A DNA stretch of 64,000 nt, from contig NZ_JAGDYL010000020.1 in the NCBI RefSeq assembly GCF_017565705.1, positions 1 to 64,000 of the forward strand, given 5' to 3'. The position numbers and the translations under genes are program-made. The notes beneath the pieces are model-generated. The model ran no database searches. It saw only the letters and a program-made list of their open reading frames with translations, and was not told the DNA's origin. How positions within the stretch are numbered: position 1 is the stretch's first letter; every line of letters begins with the position of its first letter. The DNA is from Leucobacter ruminantium. Lineage in GTDB: Bacteria > Actinomycetota > Actinomycetes > Actinomycetales > Microbacteriaceae. This document shows, in pieces, positions 22,315-40,222 of this stretch.

Positions 22315-24519
22315 TCAGAGGGATCCGGGTGCGGCCGCGCCACGCCGCACCGCGCCGGCGCCGCTCGTCGACGGCACCGCCGACAGCACCACGACCGACT
22401 GCGCCAGCACGCGGTAGCCGCCCTCGACCAGGCCCTCGTCCTGCGGCCTCGCGGAGTCGATCTCCAGGCGCCAGACGGGCGCGCGCAGCCCGGATCCCTC
22501 ACCGGCCTCCCCCGGCATCGCCACGTCGACGTCGCCGCCGACGTTCACGATCACGAACACGGCCCCGTCGATCGCCTCGCCCCGCGGGTCGCCCGCGGCC
22601 CCCCGCAGCTCGACGGCGATGAGGCAGCCGTGCGGGTCCTGCCAGTCCTCGGCCGTGGGCTCCTCGCCGTCCGCGCGCCGCCACACGACATCGCGCAGCC
22701 CGTCCGCACGTTCCCGGCCGTGCAGGAAGGTGCGCTGCCGCAGCACGGGCAGTCGCCTCCGCACATCCACGAGCCTCCGCACGAAATCGCGCAGCCCGTC
22801 GTCGCGCGCCGACCAGTCGACCCAGCCGACCTTGTTGTCCTGCGCGTAGGCGTTGTTGTTGCCGCCCTGGCCGTTGCCGATCTCGTCGCCGGCGAGCAGC
22901 ATCGGCACGCCCTGCGACACCATGAGGGTCGCGAGCATGCCGCGCGCCCGTCGCGCCCTCGCCGAGACGACGCCCTCGTCGTCGCTCGGACCCTCGACCC
23001 CGAGGTTGTCCGAGAGGTTGTCGTCGTGCCCGTCGCGGTTGTCCTCGAGATTCGCCTCGTTGTGCTTCTCCGAGTACGACACGAGATCGGCGAGCGTGAA
23101 CCCGTCGTGCGCCGTGATGAAGTTCACGGAGGCCGTAGCGCTGCGCCCCGCGTGCTCGAACAGATGCGCGGAGCCGAGCAACCGCGCGCCGAGATCGCCC
23201 TGCCAGCGCGGATGACCGCGCCACGCGCGGCGCACCCCGTCGCGGAAGCGGTCGTTCCACTCCGACCACGGGTGCGGGAAGCGGCCCAGCTGGTACCCTC
23301 CGGGCCCGAGATCCCACGGCTCCGCGATGAGCTTGAGCCCGCCGAGCACCGGATCCTGCTGCACCGCCTGGAAGAAGGCGCCGAACGGATCGAAGCCGCG
23401 GTCAGTCCGCCCCACAGCGGCGGCGAGGTCGAAGCGGAAGCCGTCGATCCCGTAGCGCTCGGCCCAGTGCCGCAGGCTGTCGAGCACGAGGCGCAGCACC
23501 ATCGGCCGTTCGACGGCCGCCGTGTTGCCCGTGCCCGTGTCGTTGACGTAGTGCCGCCCGTCGTCGAGCAGACGGTAGTAGCCGGTGTTGTGGAGGCCCC
23601 GCAGCGAGAGCGTGGGCCCGAGCTCGTCGCCCTCGCCCGTGTGGTTGTAGACGACGTCGACGATCACTTCGATGCCCGCCGCGTGCAGCGTGTGCACGAG
23701 GTGCCGCAGTTCGGCGTCGGCGTCCTCACGCGCGTAGCGCGGCTCGGGCGCGAACCAGGCCACGGGCTGGTAGCCCCAGTAGTTCGTGAGCCCCTTCTCC
23801 ACGAGGTACTGGTCGTCGAAGAAGGCCTGCAGCGGCAGCAGCTCGACCGCAGTGACCCCGAGCGACACGAGGTGCTCGACGATCGCCGGGTGCGCCATGC
23901 CGGCGTAAGTGCCGCGCAGCTCATCGGGCACATCGGGGTGCGTCGCCGTCAGCCCCTTCAGGTGCGCCTCGTAGATCACGAGATCGGCCAGCTCGTGCCC
24001 GGGCCTGTTCGATGAGGGATCGGGCCCGTCGGCCGCACCCGTGACGACGCCCTTCGGCACGACGGATGCGCTGTCGCGGCGGTCGAGCGCGAGATCGTCG
24101 TCCGGCCCGGCCGCGTATCCCGCCATGAGCGGATCCCAGCGCAGCGGGCGGTCGAGGGATGGGGCGTAGGGGTCGACGAGCAGCTTGCTCCGGTTGAAGC
24201 GGCGGCCCGTTCCCGGATCGTTCGGACCGTCGGCGCGCAGCCCGTACCGGGCACCGACGGAGACGCCGGGCACGCGCGCGTGCCACACCTCGCCGTCGCG
24301 ATACGGGAGGGGGATCCGCTCCTCCGATCCCTCGTCGTCGAAGAGGCAGAATTCCACGAGCGTCGCCTCCGGCGCCCACACGGCCACGTTGACGCCGTCG
24401 CCGGCGGGATCACCGCCGGCAGCGCCGTCCGCAGCATCACCCGCAGCCCCGCCGCATACGGTCACGCCGAGCGGCCAGGAGCGCCCCGGCGTGACGGGGC
24501 GCTCGGCAGCGCCGCTCAT
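22315..24519 (-). CDS. glgX: glycogen debranching enzyme (isoamylase type)
   Basis: The ATG at 24519 overlaps the glgA stop (ATGA); the frame further upstream lies inside glgA. The 734-residue protein has an N-terminal CBM48-like domain (NVAVWAPEATLVEFCLFDDEG) and a GH13 barrel. The catalytic aspartate is in DGFRFDLAAAVG, the acid in LIAEPWDLGPGGY and the third carboxylate in FITAHDGFTLADLVSY, matching GlgX/TreX enzymes that hydrolyse alpha-1,6 branches of phosphorylase-limited glycogen. It is the last gene of the glucan block, next to tRNA-Ala. Confidence 0.9.
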   Translation of the reverse strand: MSGAAERPVTPGRSWPLGVTVCGGAAGDAADGAAGGDPAGDGVNVAVWAPEATLVEFCLFDDEGSEERIPLPYRDGEVWHARVPGVSVGARYGLRADGPNDPGTGRRFNRSKLLVDPYAPSLDRPLRWDPLMAGYAAGPDDDLALDRRDSASVVPKGVVTGAADGPDPSSNRPGHELADLVIYEAHLKGLTATHPDVPDELRGTYAGMAHPAIVEHLVSLGVTAVELLPLQAFFDDQYLVEKGLTNYWGYQPVAWFAPEPRYAREDADAELRHLVHTLHAAGIEVIVDVVYNHTGEGDELGPTLSLRGLHNTGYYRLLDDGRHYVNDTGTGNTAAVERPMVLRLVLDSLRHWAERYGIDGFRFDLAAAVGRTDRGFDPFGAFFQAVQQDPVLGGLKLIAEPWDLGPGGYQLGRFPHPWSEWNDRFRDGVRRAWRGHPRWQGDLGARLLGSAHLFEHAGRSATASVNFITAHDGFTLADLVSYSEKHNEANLEDNRDGHDDNLSDNLGVEGPSDDEGVVSARARRARGMLATLMVSQGVPMLLAGDEIGNGQGGNNNAYAQDNKVGWVDWSARDDGLRDFVRRLVDVRRRLPVLRQRTFLHGRERADGLRDVVWRRADGEEPTAEDWQDPHGCLIAVELRGAAGDPRGEAIDGAVFVIVNVGGDVDVAMPGEAGEGSGLRAPVWRLEIDSARPQDEGLVEGGYRVLAQSVVVLSAVPSTSGAGAVRRGAAAPGSL

Positions 24520-25982
24520 CGAGCGAGCTCGGCGAACAGATCGGCATAGCGGGCGGCCGAGGTGCCCCAGTCGACGGAGGCGCGCATGGCCTGCGCGCGC
24601 AGCCGCCTCCAGGCGGCCTCGTCGCGGAAGAGATCGAGCGCGCGGCCGAGGGCGAAGCCGAGCCCGCCCGCGTCGATGGTGCCGCCGAGGGCCGCGTCGC
24701 CGAAGGTGAAGCCCGTCGCCGTGCCGTCTGCGAGGTTCTCGGGCCGCGCGTCGGTCACGGTGTCGCGCAGTCCCCCGGTCGCCGCGACGACGGGCACCGC
24801 CCCGTAACGCAGACCGTACAGCTGCGTCAGCCCGCACGGTTCGAAGCGCGACGGCACGAGCACCAGATCGCCGCCCGCGTACATGCGGTGGCTGAGCGGC
24901 TCGTCGTACCCGATGCGCACGCCGACCGACTCCGGGTACCGTGCGGCGAGCTCACCGAGGCCGTACTCGTAACCCGGGTCGCCCGAGCCCAGCACCGCGA
25001 CGGCGCCGCCCGCCTCGACGAAGCGGGGCAGCGCCTCGAGCAGCAGGTCGACGCCCTTCTGGTGCGTGAGACGTGTCACGACCACGGCGAGCGGCCCCGA
25101 CGACTCCGCGAGCGAGAACTCCTCGAACAGGGCGCGCCGGTTGCGGGCCTTACCCGACGGGTCGGCGGCCGAGTAGGGCGCGATGTGCGGATCCCTCTCG
25201 GGATCCCACACCCCGGTATCGATGCCGTTGATGATGCCCAGCAGCTCCCCGCGGTCGCGGCGGGCTGCGACGACGCCCTCGAGTCCGAAGCCGAACTCCG
25301 GCCTCCCCAGCTCCTGCGCGTAGCTCGGACTCACCGTCGACAGCCTCGTCGAGTGCACCATGCCCGCCTTCAGCGCGCTGACGAGCCCATGGTATTCGAG
25401 CGCGTCGGGATGGAAATCCCAGGCCGGCAAGCGCAGCCGGTCGAGCTGGTCGGGGCCGAACACGCCCTGGAAGGCGATGTTGTGGATCGTGAGCACCGTC
25501 GGGACCGACGATCCCGCGTACTTCAGATACGACGGCACGAGCCCCGCCTGCCAGTCGTGCGCGTGCACGACGTCGGGGCGCCAGCGGTCGCTCGTCCCCT
25601 CGATCGCGATGCGGGCGCCGACCCACGACAGCGCGGCGAAGCGGACGTGGTTGTCGTGGTGATCGTGCCCGTCGACGCTGTAGGGCCCGCCCGGCCTGTC
25701 GAAGAGGTGCGGGGCGTCGAGCAGCAGCAGATCGAGGTCTCCGAGCCGACCCGAGCGCACCGAGGCGGGCCCGCCGAAGAGATCCGGGTCGCTCCAGACC
25801 CGACGCGACGCGCCGACCCGCTCGAGCAGCCCCGGATACGCTGGCAGCAGCACGCGCGACCCCCACCCCAGCGGCTCGAGCGCGGCGGGCAGCGCGCCCA
25901 CGACGTCGGCGAGCCCGCCCGTCTTCACGAGCGGGGCGCACTCCGATGCGACGGACAGCACGCGGTTCTGGCGGGGTGCCAT
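24516..25982 (-). CDS. glgA: glycogen synthase (GT5)
   Basis: The ATG at 25982 follows AGGAAC/AGGAAGG. The 488-residue GT5 glucosyltransferase begins RVLSVASECAPLVKTGGLADV, the ADP-glucose-binding K-T-G-G-L signature, and continues with VVHAHDWQAGLVPSYLKY and a C-terminal Rossmann half containing SRFEPCGLTQLYGLRYG. It transfers glucose from ADP-glucose to the growing alpha-1,4 chain. glgC lies 96 bp upstream, while glgX overlaps its end, so synthesis and trimming are coordinated. Confidence 0.92.
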   Translation of the reverse strand: MAPRQNRVLSVASECAPLVKTGGLADVVGALPAALEPLGWGSRVLLPAYPGLLERVGASRRVWSDPDLFGGPASVRSGRLGDLDLLLLDAPHLFDRPGGPYSVDGHDHHDNHVRFAALSWVGARIAIEGTSDRWRPDVVHAHDWQAGLVPSYLKYAGSSVPTVLTIHNIAFQGVFGPDQLDRLRLPAWDFHPDALEYHGLVSALKAGMVHSTRLSTVSPSYAQELGRPEFGFGLEGVVAARRDRGELLGIINGIDTGVWDPERDPHIAPYSAADPSGKARNRRALFEEFSLAESSGPLAVVVTRLTHQKGVDLLLEALPRFVEAGGAVAVLGSGDPGYEYGLGELAARYPESVGVRIGYDEPLSHRMYAGGDLVLVPSRFEPCGLTQLYGLRYGAVPVVAATGGLRDTVTDARPENLADGTATGFTFGDAALGGTIDAGGLGFALGRALDLFRDEAAWRRLRAQAMRASVDWGTSAARYADLFAELAR

Positions 25983-26078
25983 GATCGGTTCCTTCCTGGG
26001 TTCTTCACTGCGATGAGGGATCGCCTGCGCGGTACGAGCCACCGTCCCGATGGCCCGCACCGCTCACTGCGGCCCGCC

Positions 26079-27374
26079 TCACTCCAGCGCGGCCGCCCGC
26101 CGATCCAGCATCGGCTGCGTGATCAGCACGATACCGTTCGCCGTGCGGCGGAACCACTTCTCGTCCTCCTCGGGGTCCTGGCCCACGACCAGCCCCTCGG
26201 GGATGCGCACGCGGTTGTCGAGCACGCACCGACTCAGATCGGCGCCGCGCGCGATGTCGACGTAGGGCAGTGCGACGACGTGATCCAGAGACGCATAGGA
26301 GTGAACCCGGCCGCCTGTGAACAGCAGCGAGTTGTGCACCTCGGCACCGCTGACGATGCAGTTGCCCGCGACGAGCGACTGGATGGCCTGACCGCGCCGC
26401 CCCTCGTCGTCGTGGATGAACTTCGCAGGCGGCACCAGCTCTGCGTAGGTCCAGATCGGCCAGGCGTTGTCGTACATGTCGAGCGTCGGCACGAACTCGG
26501 TGAGGTCGATGTTGGCCTGCCAGAACGAGTCGATCGTGCCCACATCGCGCCAGTAGGGCTCGGTCTCGAGGCCGCTCATGACGCACGACTCGCTGAAGCG
26601 GTGCGCGTAGGCGCTGCCCTTCTTCACGATCGCGGGGATGAGGTCGTGACCGAAGTCGTGGCTCGAACTCGTGTCCTCGGCATCGGCGAGCAGCAGCTCG
26701 CGCAGGAACGCCCAGTCGAAGACGTAGATGCCCATCGACGCCAGCGCCATATCGGGATCGTCGGGCATACCGGGCGGGTCGGCGGGCTTCTCGAGGAAGT
26801 CGACGATGCGGCCGTGCTCGTTGACGTCCATCACGCCGAAGCCCGACGCCTCCTCGCGCGGCACGGTCAGGCAGCCCACCGTGACATCGGCGTCCGTCTC
26901 GACGTGCTGCCGCAGCATGATCTCGTAGTCCATCTTGTAGACGTGGTCGCCCGCGAGGATGATCACGTACTTCACGTCGTAGTCGTCGACGATGTCGATG
27001 TTCTGCGTCACGGCGTCGGCGGTGCCCAGGTACCACTTGTTCTCGGCCACGCGCTGACTGGCGGGCAGGATGTCGAGGTACTCGTTGCGCTCGGCGCGGA
27101 AGAAGTTCCAGCCGCGCTGCATGTGCCTGATCAACGAGTGCGCCTTGTACTGCGTCGCGACGGCCATCTTGCGGATGCCCGAGTTGAGCGCGTTCGAGAG
27201 CGGGAAATCGATGATCCTCGACTTTCCCCCGAAGTGCACCGCGGGTTTCGCTCGGCGGTCGGTGAGCTCCTCGAGTCGGCTGCCGCGGCCGCCGGCCAGC
27301 ACGAACGCCATGGCCTGGCTCGTCAACCGGAGCGGGGCGCCGGTGGGGTGGTCTGAAATAGGACGGGTGTTCAT
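26079..27374 (-). CDS. glgC: glucose-1-phosphate adenylyltransferase
   Basis: ATG 27374 follows GGAGGAA and overlaps the glgB stop (ATGA). The 431-residue enzyme has the N-terminal nucleotidyl-transferase fold ([22 protein letters not shown], with [19 protein letters not shown]) and a C-terminal left-handed beta-helix ([29 protein letters not shown]). It makes ADP-glucose, the committed step of glycogen synthesis. It uses the start farther downstream; a much longer in-frame extension upstream overlaps glgB and is rejected. Confidence 0.93.
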   Translation of the reverse strand: MNTRPISDHPTGAPLRLTSQAMAFVLAGGRGSRLEELTDRRAKPAVHFGGKSRIIDFPLSNALNSGIRKMAVATQYKAHSLIRHMQRGWNFFRAERNEYLDILPASQRVAENKWYLGTADAVTQNIDIVDDYDVKYVIILAGDHVYKMDYEIMLRQHVETDADVTVGCLTVPREEASGFGVMDVNEHGRIVDFLEKPADPPGMPDDPDMALASMGIYVFDWAFLRELLLADAEDTSSSHDFGHDLIPAIVKKGSAYAHRFSESCVMSGLETEPYWRDVGTIDSFWQANIDLTEFVPTLDMYDNAWPIWTYAELVPPAKFIHDDEGRRGQAIQSLVAGNCIVSGAEVHNSLLFTGGRVHSYASLDHVVALPYVDIARGADLSRCVLDNRVRIPEGLVVGQDPEEDEKWFRRTANGIVLITQPMLDRRAAALE

Positions 27375-29575
27375 GACCGTTCCTCCACGAAATAGATGGC
27401 TGACAGAGGGGGGAGAGTGAGCATGGCCGATTGCGCTTCGGAGCCCGCGGGGATCGCCTCGGTCTCGATCGCGCCCGTGTTGCCCCGGTCGCCGCCCGCG
27501 TAGGCGGCGGAGTCGGTGTTGAGCGCCTCGATCCACCGGCCCGCGACCGGGAAGCCCACGCGGTAGCCCGTGCGCTCGACCGGCGTGAGGTTGAGCACGA
27601 CCACGACGTGCGGATCGTCGGGATCGCCGCGGCGGATCCAGGCGAAGACCTGGTCGTCGACCGCATCGACGAGCAGCCACTGGAACCCGCGGCCGTGCGC
27701 GTCGTTCCGGTGCAGGGCCGGCTGTTCCCGGTAGAGCGCGTTGAGATCGCGCACGAGGTTCTGCACGCCGGCGTGGCCAGGATCCCTCAGCACCGCCCAA
27801 TCGAGCTCGGCGCTGTAGTTCCACTCCGCGGGCTGCCCGAACTCCTGCCCCATGAACAGCAGCTTCTTGCCCGGATATCCCCACATGTAGCCGTAGAAGG
27901 CCTTGAGGTTGCCGAGCTTGTCTGCGTGGCTGCCCGGCATGCGGCCGTACATCGACCCCTTGCCGTGCACGACCTCGTCGTGGCTGATCGGCAGCATGAA
28001 GTTCTCGGAGAAGGCGTAGGTGATGCCGAAGGTGAGCTGGTTGTGGTGGTGCTTCCGGTAGATCGGGTCCTTGCCGAAGTAGCTCAGCGAGTCGTTCATC
28101 CAGCCGAGGTTCCACTTGTAGCCGAAGCCGAGGCCGTGCGCGTCGACGCTGCGCGTGACCCCCGGGAAGGTCGTCGACTCCTCCGCGATCATCGCCACGC
28201 CCGGGTGCTCGCCGTAGGCGGCCACATTGGTCTCGCGCAGGAACGCGATCGCCTCGTAGTTCTCGCGGCCGCCGTCCTTGTTCGGGATCCACTCCCCCTC
28301 GCGGCGCGAGTAGTCGCGGTGGATCATCGAGGCGACGGCGTCGACCCGCAGACCGTCGAGGTGGTACTCGTCGAGCCAGTAGAGGGCGTTCGCGACGAGG
28401 TATCCGCGCACCTCGGGGCGACCGTAGTTGAAGATCAGCGTGTTCCAGTCGGGGTGGAAGCCCTCTCGCCGGTCGCGGTGCTCGTAGAGGGCCGTGCCGT
28501 CGAATCGGCCGAGGCCGTGCGCGTCGGTCGGGAAGTGGCCGGGCACCCAGTCGGCGATGACGCCGAGCCCGCGGGCATGCGCGGCGTCGACGAACGCCGC
28601 GAACTCCCCCGGCGTGCCGTAGCGGATCGTCGGCGCGAAGAGCCCGATCGGCTGGTAGCCCCACGAACCGTCGAAAGGGTGCTCGCTGATCGGCAGCACC
28701 TCGATGTGGGTGAAGCCGAGATCGGCGGCGTAGTCGACGAGCTCCGTGGCCAGCTCGAGGTACGACAGGGGCCGGCTGCCCGTCTCGGTGTCCGCGGCGA
28801 CCCGACGCCACGAGCCGAGGTGCACCTCGTAGACGCTCATCGGCGCGTCGACCGCGTTCACCGCGCGCCTGGCGTCCATCCACGCGGCGTCGCGCCACTC
28901 GTGCGTGCCCAGTCTGCGAACCACCGAGCCGTTGGCCGGCGGGTGCTCGCTGCCGAAACCCACGGGATCCGCCTTCAGCGGCAACCTGGCGCCGTGACGG
29001 CCGAGCACGCTGTACTTGTAGACGGTCCCCTCTTCGAGCCCGGGCACGAAGAGCTCCCACACGCCTGTGGCCCCCCGCGCGCGCATCGGGTGCGCGGTCT
29101 CGTTCCAGGCGTTGAAATCGCCGACGACCGACACGCGCTCGGCGTGGGGCGCCCACACTGCGAAGTGCACGCCCGCCACGCCCTCGTGCTCGATCAGGTG
29201 CGCTCCGAGCGCCTGCCACAGGCGGTGGTGCGTGCCCTCGCCGATGAGATACTCATCGATCTCGCCGAGCACTGGGCCGAAGCGATAGGGATCCTCCCGC
29301 ACCTCGTCGCCGCCCCCCGGCCAGTCGATGCGCAGCCGGTAGTAGGGCAGCAGCGGCCCCGTGAAGACCCCGGAGCACGCCGGATGCGCGTCGAGCTCGA
29401 CCTCGTCGGTGCCGTTGACGGCCCACACGCGCTCGGCCCCCGGCACGTGGACGACGAGATGCCGGCCATCGCCCGTGGGCCCGAGCGCCGCGAAGGGATC
29501 GGGGTGCACGCCCTCGGCGAGCAGTCGGGCGTCCGCAGCGTCGAGTATCTGGGGTCGCGCGTGTCCGCCTGCCAT
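27371..29575 (-). CDS. glgB: 1,4-alpha-glucan branching enzyme
   Basis: ATG 29575 follows AGGAG by 6 nt. The 734-residue protein carries an N-terminal N1/CBM48 pair ([32 protein letters not shown] begins the second) and a GH13 domain. Catalytic residues lie in [18 protein letters not shown] (Asp), [11 protein letters not shown] (Glu) and [14 protein letters not shown] (Asp). It introduces alpha-1,6 branches. Overlap with glgC suggests coupled expression. Confidence 0.93.
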   Translation of the reverse strand: MAGGHARPQILDAADARLLAEGVHPDPFAALGPTGDGRHLVVHVPGAERVWAVNGTDEVELDAHPACSGVFTGPLLPYYRLRIDWPGGGDEVREDPYRFGPVLGEIDEYLIGEGTHHRLWQALGAHLIEHEGVAGVHFAVWAPHAERVSVVGDFNAWNETAHPMRARGATGVWELFVPGLEEGTVYKYSVLGRHGARLPLKADPVGFGSEHPPANGSVVRRLGTHEWRDAAWMDARRAVNAVDAPMSVYEVHLGSWRRVAADTETGSRPLSYLELATELVDYAADLGFTHIEVLPISEHPFDGSWGYQPIGLFAPTIRYGTPGEFAAFVDAAHARGLGVIADWVPGHFPTDAHGLGRFDGTALYEHRDRREGFHPDWNTLIFNYGRPEVRGYLVANALYWLDEYHLDGLRVDAVASMIHRDYSRREGEWIPNKDGGRENYEAIAFLRETNVAAYGEHPGVAMIAEESTTFPGVTRSVDAHGLGFGYKWNLGWMNDSLSYFGKDPIYRKHHHNQLTFGITYAFSENFMLPISHDEVVHGKGSMYGRMPGSHADKLGNLKAFYGYMWGYPGKKLLFMGQEFGQPAEWNYSAELDWAVLRDPGHAGVQNLVRDLNALYREQPALHRNDAHGRGFQWLLVDAVDDQVFAWIRRGDPDDPHVVVVLNLTPVERTGYRVGFPVAGRWIEALNTDSAAYAGGDRGNTGAIETEAIPAGSEAQSAMLTLPPLSAIYFVEERS

Positions 29576-29688
29576 CTCGACTCCTTCGTCAACAGCTTGA
29601 TCCCTATCCAACCACGCTTCGGTGCCTCCGAGATCCACTTCGGGTGCGCGAGGGGTCGGCAGCGCCCCAGAACGCGGTGAGCGGAGCT

Positions 29689-32127
<2,439 letters not shown>

Positions 32128-32217
32128 GTGACTCCCGGTGGTGTTCTGATAACGGGTCGCGCCCCGCAGATCCCCCATCTTAGGGGCTGCAGGAACGATT
32201 CAGCTTTTTGTCGCGGC

Positions 32218-33972
32218 TCAGGGCGCCGGCACGAGCCACGCCGCGCAGTCGACGGGCAGGCGCCGCTCCGCGGTGTTGTCGCCCGCTCGGTCATCGACCG
32301 CCGCTCCGGCATCGCCCGCTGCGTCCGCGGGGCTCTCCGTCCCCTCATCGCTCATGAGAAGCACCTGCGATCCCTCGGGGATCGTCCACTCGCTCGTGCC
32401 GAGGTTGAGCACGACCCGCGTGACCCCGGCGTCGGCCGTGATGTCGAGAGCCACGAGTTCGTCTCCGAGGTCGAGGAACGACAGGGATCCCTCGCCCAGA
32501 CCGCGCTCGCGCCGCAGCGCCAGCAGCGCGCGGTAGAGCTCGAGAGTGGAGCCGCGCTCCCCCAGCTGCCGGTCGACCGCGAGCTCGCCGAAGACGTCGG
32601 GTTGGGGCAGCCACGCCTCCCCGGTGTCGTTGAAGCCGTAGGCCGGCGCTGCCGCGCGCCACGGCAGCGGCACGCGGCAGCCGTCGCGCCCGAGCCGCTC
32701 GCCGCCCGTGCGGCGGAAGGTGGGATCCTGGCGCGCATCGGCCGGCAGGTCGATCACCTCGGGCAGGCCGAGCTCCTCGCCCTGGTAGAGGTAGGCGCTG
32801 CCAGGCAGAGCCAGCATCAGCGCGGACGCCGCCCGCGCCCTGCGGATCCCCGCGACGGGGTCGGGGGTGATGTCGCCCGAGCCGAGCTGCGTCTCCATCT
32901 GATCGGGCGGCAGGCCCAAGCGGGTCGCGTGGCGGATGACATCGTGGTTCGAGAGCACCCAGGTGGTCGGGGCGCCCACCGAAGCTGCCGTCTCGAGCGA
33001 CTCCGCGATGCGCGCGCGCAGCTCAGCCGCGTCCCACCGCGAGCCGAGGAAGGCGAAGTTGAACGCCTGATGGAACTCGTCGGGCCGCACGTAGCGAGCC
33101 AGCCGCTCGAGCGGCTGCACCCACGCCTCCGCGACCATCGCGCGGTCGCCCGGATAGCTCTCGATCAGCTCGCGCCACGAGCGGTAGATCTCGTGCACAC
33201 CGTTCTGATCCCAGTAGGGCGCCGTGCAGGTCGGCACCCCCTCCGCCTGCAGTTCGCTGCGCGAGAGCGGAGAGTCGGGCAGCCCATCGGCCTTCATCAG
33301 GCCGTGCGCCACATCGACGCGGAAGCCATCGACCCCGCGATCGAGCCAGAAGCGCAGGATGTCGAGGAACGCCTCGCGCACCTCTGTGTTGCGCCAGTCG
33401 AGATCGGGCTGCCTCGAGTCGAAGAGGTGCAGATACCACTGCTCGCCCGGCGAGTGCGCCGTCTCGGGCGTGCGCGACCAGGCCGCGCCGCCGAACTCGG
33501 AGGGCCAGTTGTTCGGCAGGCGTTCCGGGTCATCCGGGTCGATGTCGCGGAAGACGTACCAGCCTCGCTCTGGAGAACCGGGAGGCGCGGCGAGAGCGCG
33601 CTGGAACCAGGCGTGTTCGTCGCTCGTGTGGTTCGGCACGACGTCGACGATGACCCGCATGCCGAGCTCGTGGGCGCGGGCGATCAGCTCGTCGGCGGCA
33701 TCGAGATCGCCGAAGAGCGGGTCGACGCCGCAGTAGTCGGCCACGTCATAACCCGCGTCGGCCTGCGGCGACGGGTAGAACGGCGAGATCCAGACCGCGT
33801 CGACGCCGAGGTCGCGCAGATAGGGCAAGCGCGAGGTGATGCCGGGCAGGTCGCCCACGCCGTCTCCGTTCGCGTCGGCGAAGGAGCGGGGGTAGATCTG
33901 GTAGATCACCGCGCTGCGCCACCAATCGGGGAGGGTGTCCGCCTGATGCTGCATCGACTCTGAGTGCGCCAT
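32218..33972 (-). CDS. alpha-glucosidase (GH13, oligosaccharide-hydrolysing)
   Basis: A 584-residue cytoplasmic GH13 enzyme without signal peptide. It shows WWRSAVIYQIYPRSFAD at the start, DLGVDAVWISPFYPSP, VVPNHTS, the nucleophile region DGFRVDVAHGLMK, the acid in MVAEAWVQ and SNHDVIRH, all typical of alpha-glucosidase/oligo-1,6-glucosidase types. It would hydrolyse malto- or isomalto-oligosaccharides arising from import or glycogen trimming. The C-terminal beta domain contains an acidic/Ala-rich insertion (TESPADAAGDAGAAVDD) likely to be a flexible loop. First gene of the glucan block. Confidence 0.88.
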   Translation of the reverse strand: MAHSESMQHQADTLPDWWRSAVIYQIYPRSFADANGDGVGDLPGITSRLPYLRDLGVDAVWISPFYPSPQADAGYDVADYCGVDPLFGDLDAADELIARAHELGMRVIVDVVPNHTSDEHAWFQRALAAPPGSPERGWYVFRDIDPDDPERLPNNWPSEFGGAAWSRTPETAHSPGEQWYLHLFDSRQPDLDWRNTEVREAFLDILRFWLDRGVDGFRVDVAHGLMKADGLPDSPLSRSELQAEGVPTCTAPYWDQNGVHEIYRSWRELIESYPGDRAMVAEAWVQPLERLARYVRPDEFHQAFNFAFLGSRWDAAELRARIAESLETAASVGAPTTWVLSNHDVIRHATRLGLPPDQMETQLGSGDITPDPVAGIRRARAASALMLALPGSAYLYQGEELGLPEVIDLPADARQDPTFRRTGGERLGRDGCRVPLPWRAAAPAYGFNDTGEAWLPQPDVFGELAVDRQLGERGSTLELYRALLALRRERGLGEGSLSFLDLGDELVALDITADAGVTRVVLNLGTSEWTIPEGSQVLLMSDEGTESPADAAGDAGAAVDDRAGDNTAERRLPVDCAAWLVPAP

Positions 33973-34014
33973 GGCTCAATTATGGCCCGCACCTCGGACA
34001 TCCCTGAAAACAAG

Positions 34015-34046
34015 CGAAGGCAGACGATCCGCATCGTCTGCCTTCG
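34015..34046 (-). terminator. rho-independent terminator after tRNA-Ile
   Basis: A perfect 14-bp stem (CGAAGGCAGACGAT at 34015-34028 with its complement at 34033-34046) and a 4-nt loop. On the - strand it is followed by CTTGTTTTC. It lies 6 bp after the tRNA 3' end. Confidence 0.85.
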
Positions 34047-34052
34047 TGGTGG

Positions 34053-34126
34053 TGGGGCTACCAGGACTTGAACCTGGGACCTCTTCATTATCAGTGAAGC
34101 GCTCTAACCGCCTGAGCTATAGCCCC
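34053..34126 (-). tRNA. tRNA-Ile (anticodon GAT)
   Basis: The - strand gives GGGGCTATAGCTCAGGCGG..., a 7-bp acceptor stem GGGGCTA/TAGCCCC, anticodon loop CTGATAA (GAT) and T-arm GGTTCAAGTCC. CCA is not encoded. It follows gyrA and the DUF3566 gene, the standard actinobacterial position. Confidence 0.95.
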
Positions 34127-34200
34127 TTGACCAGAAAATGACTCTACCCGATGCGCGGTGAAAACTGAAATCCGCACCGCGCATCGGGCGAGTTCATCGA

Positions 34201-34600
34201 CTAGTTGCTGGTGAACCCGAGCTGGAATCCGCCGAGCACGCGGACCAGCAGGTTGTAGACGAGGGACCCCACCGCGCCCAGCGCCGTGCCGATGATGATG
34301 TTGAGGATGCCCACGACGACCGCGAAACCGAGCACCTGCGGGAAGCCGATGATGTTCATCAGGCTGTTCTCGTCGCCCACGATGTCCATGAACAGCGCAT
34401 CGACCTGGCCGAAGACGCCCGTCGTCTGCAGCACGGTGTAGATGAGGAGCGTCGAGACCACACTGACGATCGCGAGGCAGATCGAGACCAGGAAGGAGAA
34501 CTTCACCGCCGACCAGAAGTCGATGTACACCAGCTTCAGGCGGACCTGCTTCGCGGGCGCCTTCTTGCGGGTCTTCTTTGCCAACTTGTCGGCGACAGTG

Positions 34601-34608
<8 letters not shown>
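34201..34608 (-). CDS. DUF3566 membrane protein
   Basis: A 135-residue protein with a Lys-rich cytoplasmic N-terminus and two clear hydrophobic segments (residues 37-61, [22 protein letters not shown]; and 91-115, [20 protein letters not shown]). The region [18 protein letters not shown] is diagnostic for the DUF3566 family found next to gyrA in actinobacteria. Its start overlaps the gyrA stop by 8 bp. Function is not established. Confidence 0.9.
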
Positions 34609-39733
<5,125 letters not shown>

Positions 39734-40222
39734 TCAGCCGTAGGTGTCCCGAGGACCGCGGCCTGGCACCGAACGGGGCCCGTGCCTCCAACTCGGCGCC
39801 CCCGGCGCCAGAAAACGCAGATCGCGAATTCCGGAATCCGGGTACTCCTTCAGCACCCGGGTGAGCATTTCGGCGCGTAGACGTCGAAGCTCGGTCGCCC
39901 AAGTCGTGGAATCGCACTGCACCTGAAGCACCCCGTTGCTCACACCGATCACCCGGGTATGCTCGGCGGTGGCCTCGCCCGCGAAGTCCGGCCACTCTAC
40001 GATGAGTCGCGCCTGGTCGAGTTCGCTGTCCCAGCCGAACTGCCGAGTCATCGTCGTGATGACATCGGAGAGGGCCTTCGGATCCCTCCCGGATCCGAAG
40101 GGAGCAGTGACCTCACCGTCTTCGCCGCGTATGCGCCTGGCACGGACGGGCCGCCCTCGCCAGGTCGACTTCGCACGGAGATAGGCTGCCGCGGCGAAGC
40201 CGACATCGACTCCCGACATCAC
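39734..40222 (-). CDS. DUF721 family protein
   Basis: 162 residues. The DUF721/DciA-like region is central: LSDVITTMTRQFGWDSELDQARLIVEWPDFAGEATAEHT and VLQVQCDSTTWATELRRLRAEML. Proteins of this family (DciA) act with the replicative helicase DnaB in many bacteria and sit after recF in actinobacteria. The start ATG overlaps the recF stop (ATGA at 40219-40222). Helicase loading is known of the wider family and inferred here. Confidence 0.9.
   Translation of the reverse strand: MMSGVDVGFAAAAYLRAKSTWRGRPVRARRIRGEDGEVTAPFGSGRDPKALSDVITTMTRQFGWDSELDQARLIVEWPDFAGEATAEHTRVIGVSNGVLQVQCDSTTWATELRRLRAEMLTRVLKEYPDSGIRDLRFLAPGAPSWRHGPRSVPGRGPRDTYG

Noticed and set aside
26079-29219. glgC with a very long N-terminal extension
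   Set aside because: The extra sequence is a shadow of glgB; ATG 27374 has a ribosome site, overlaps the glgB stop and gives a family-typical length.
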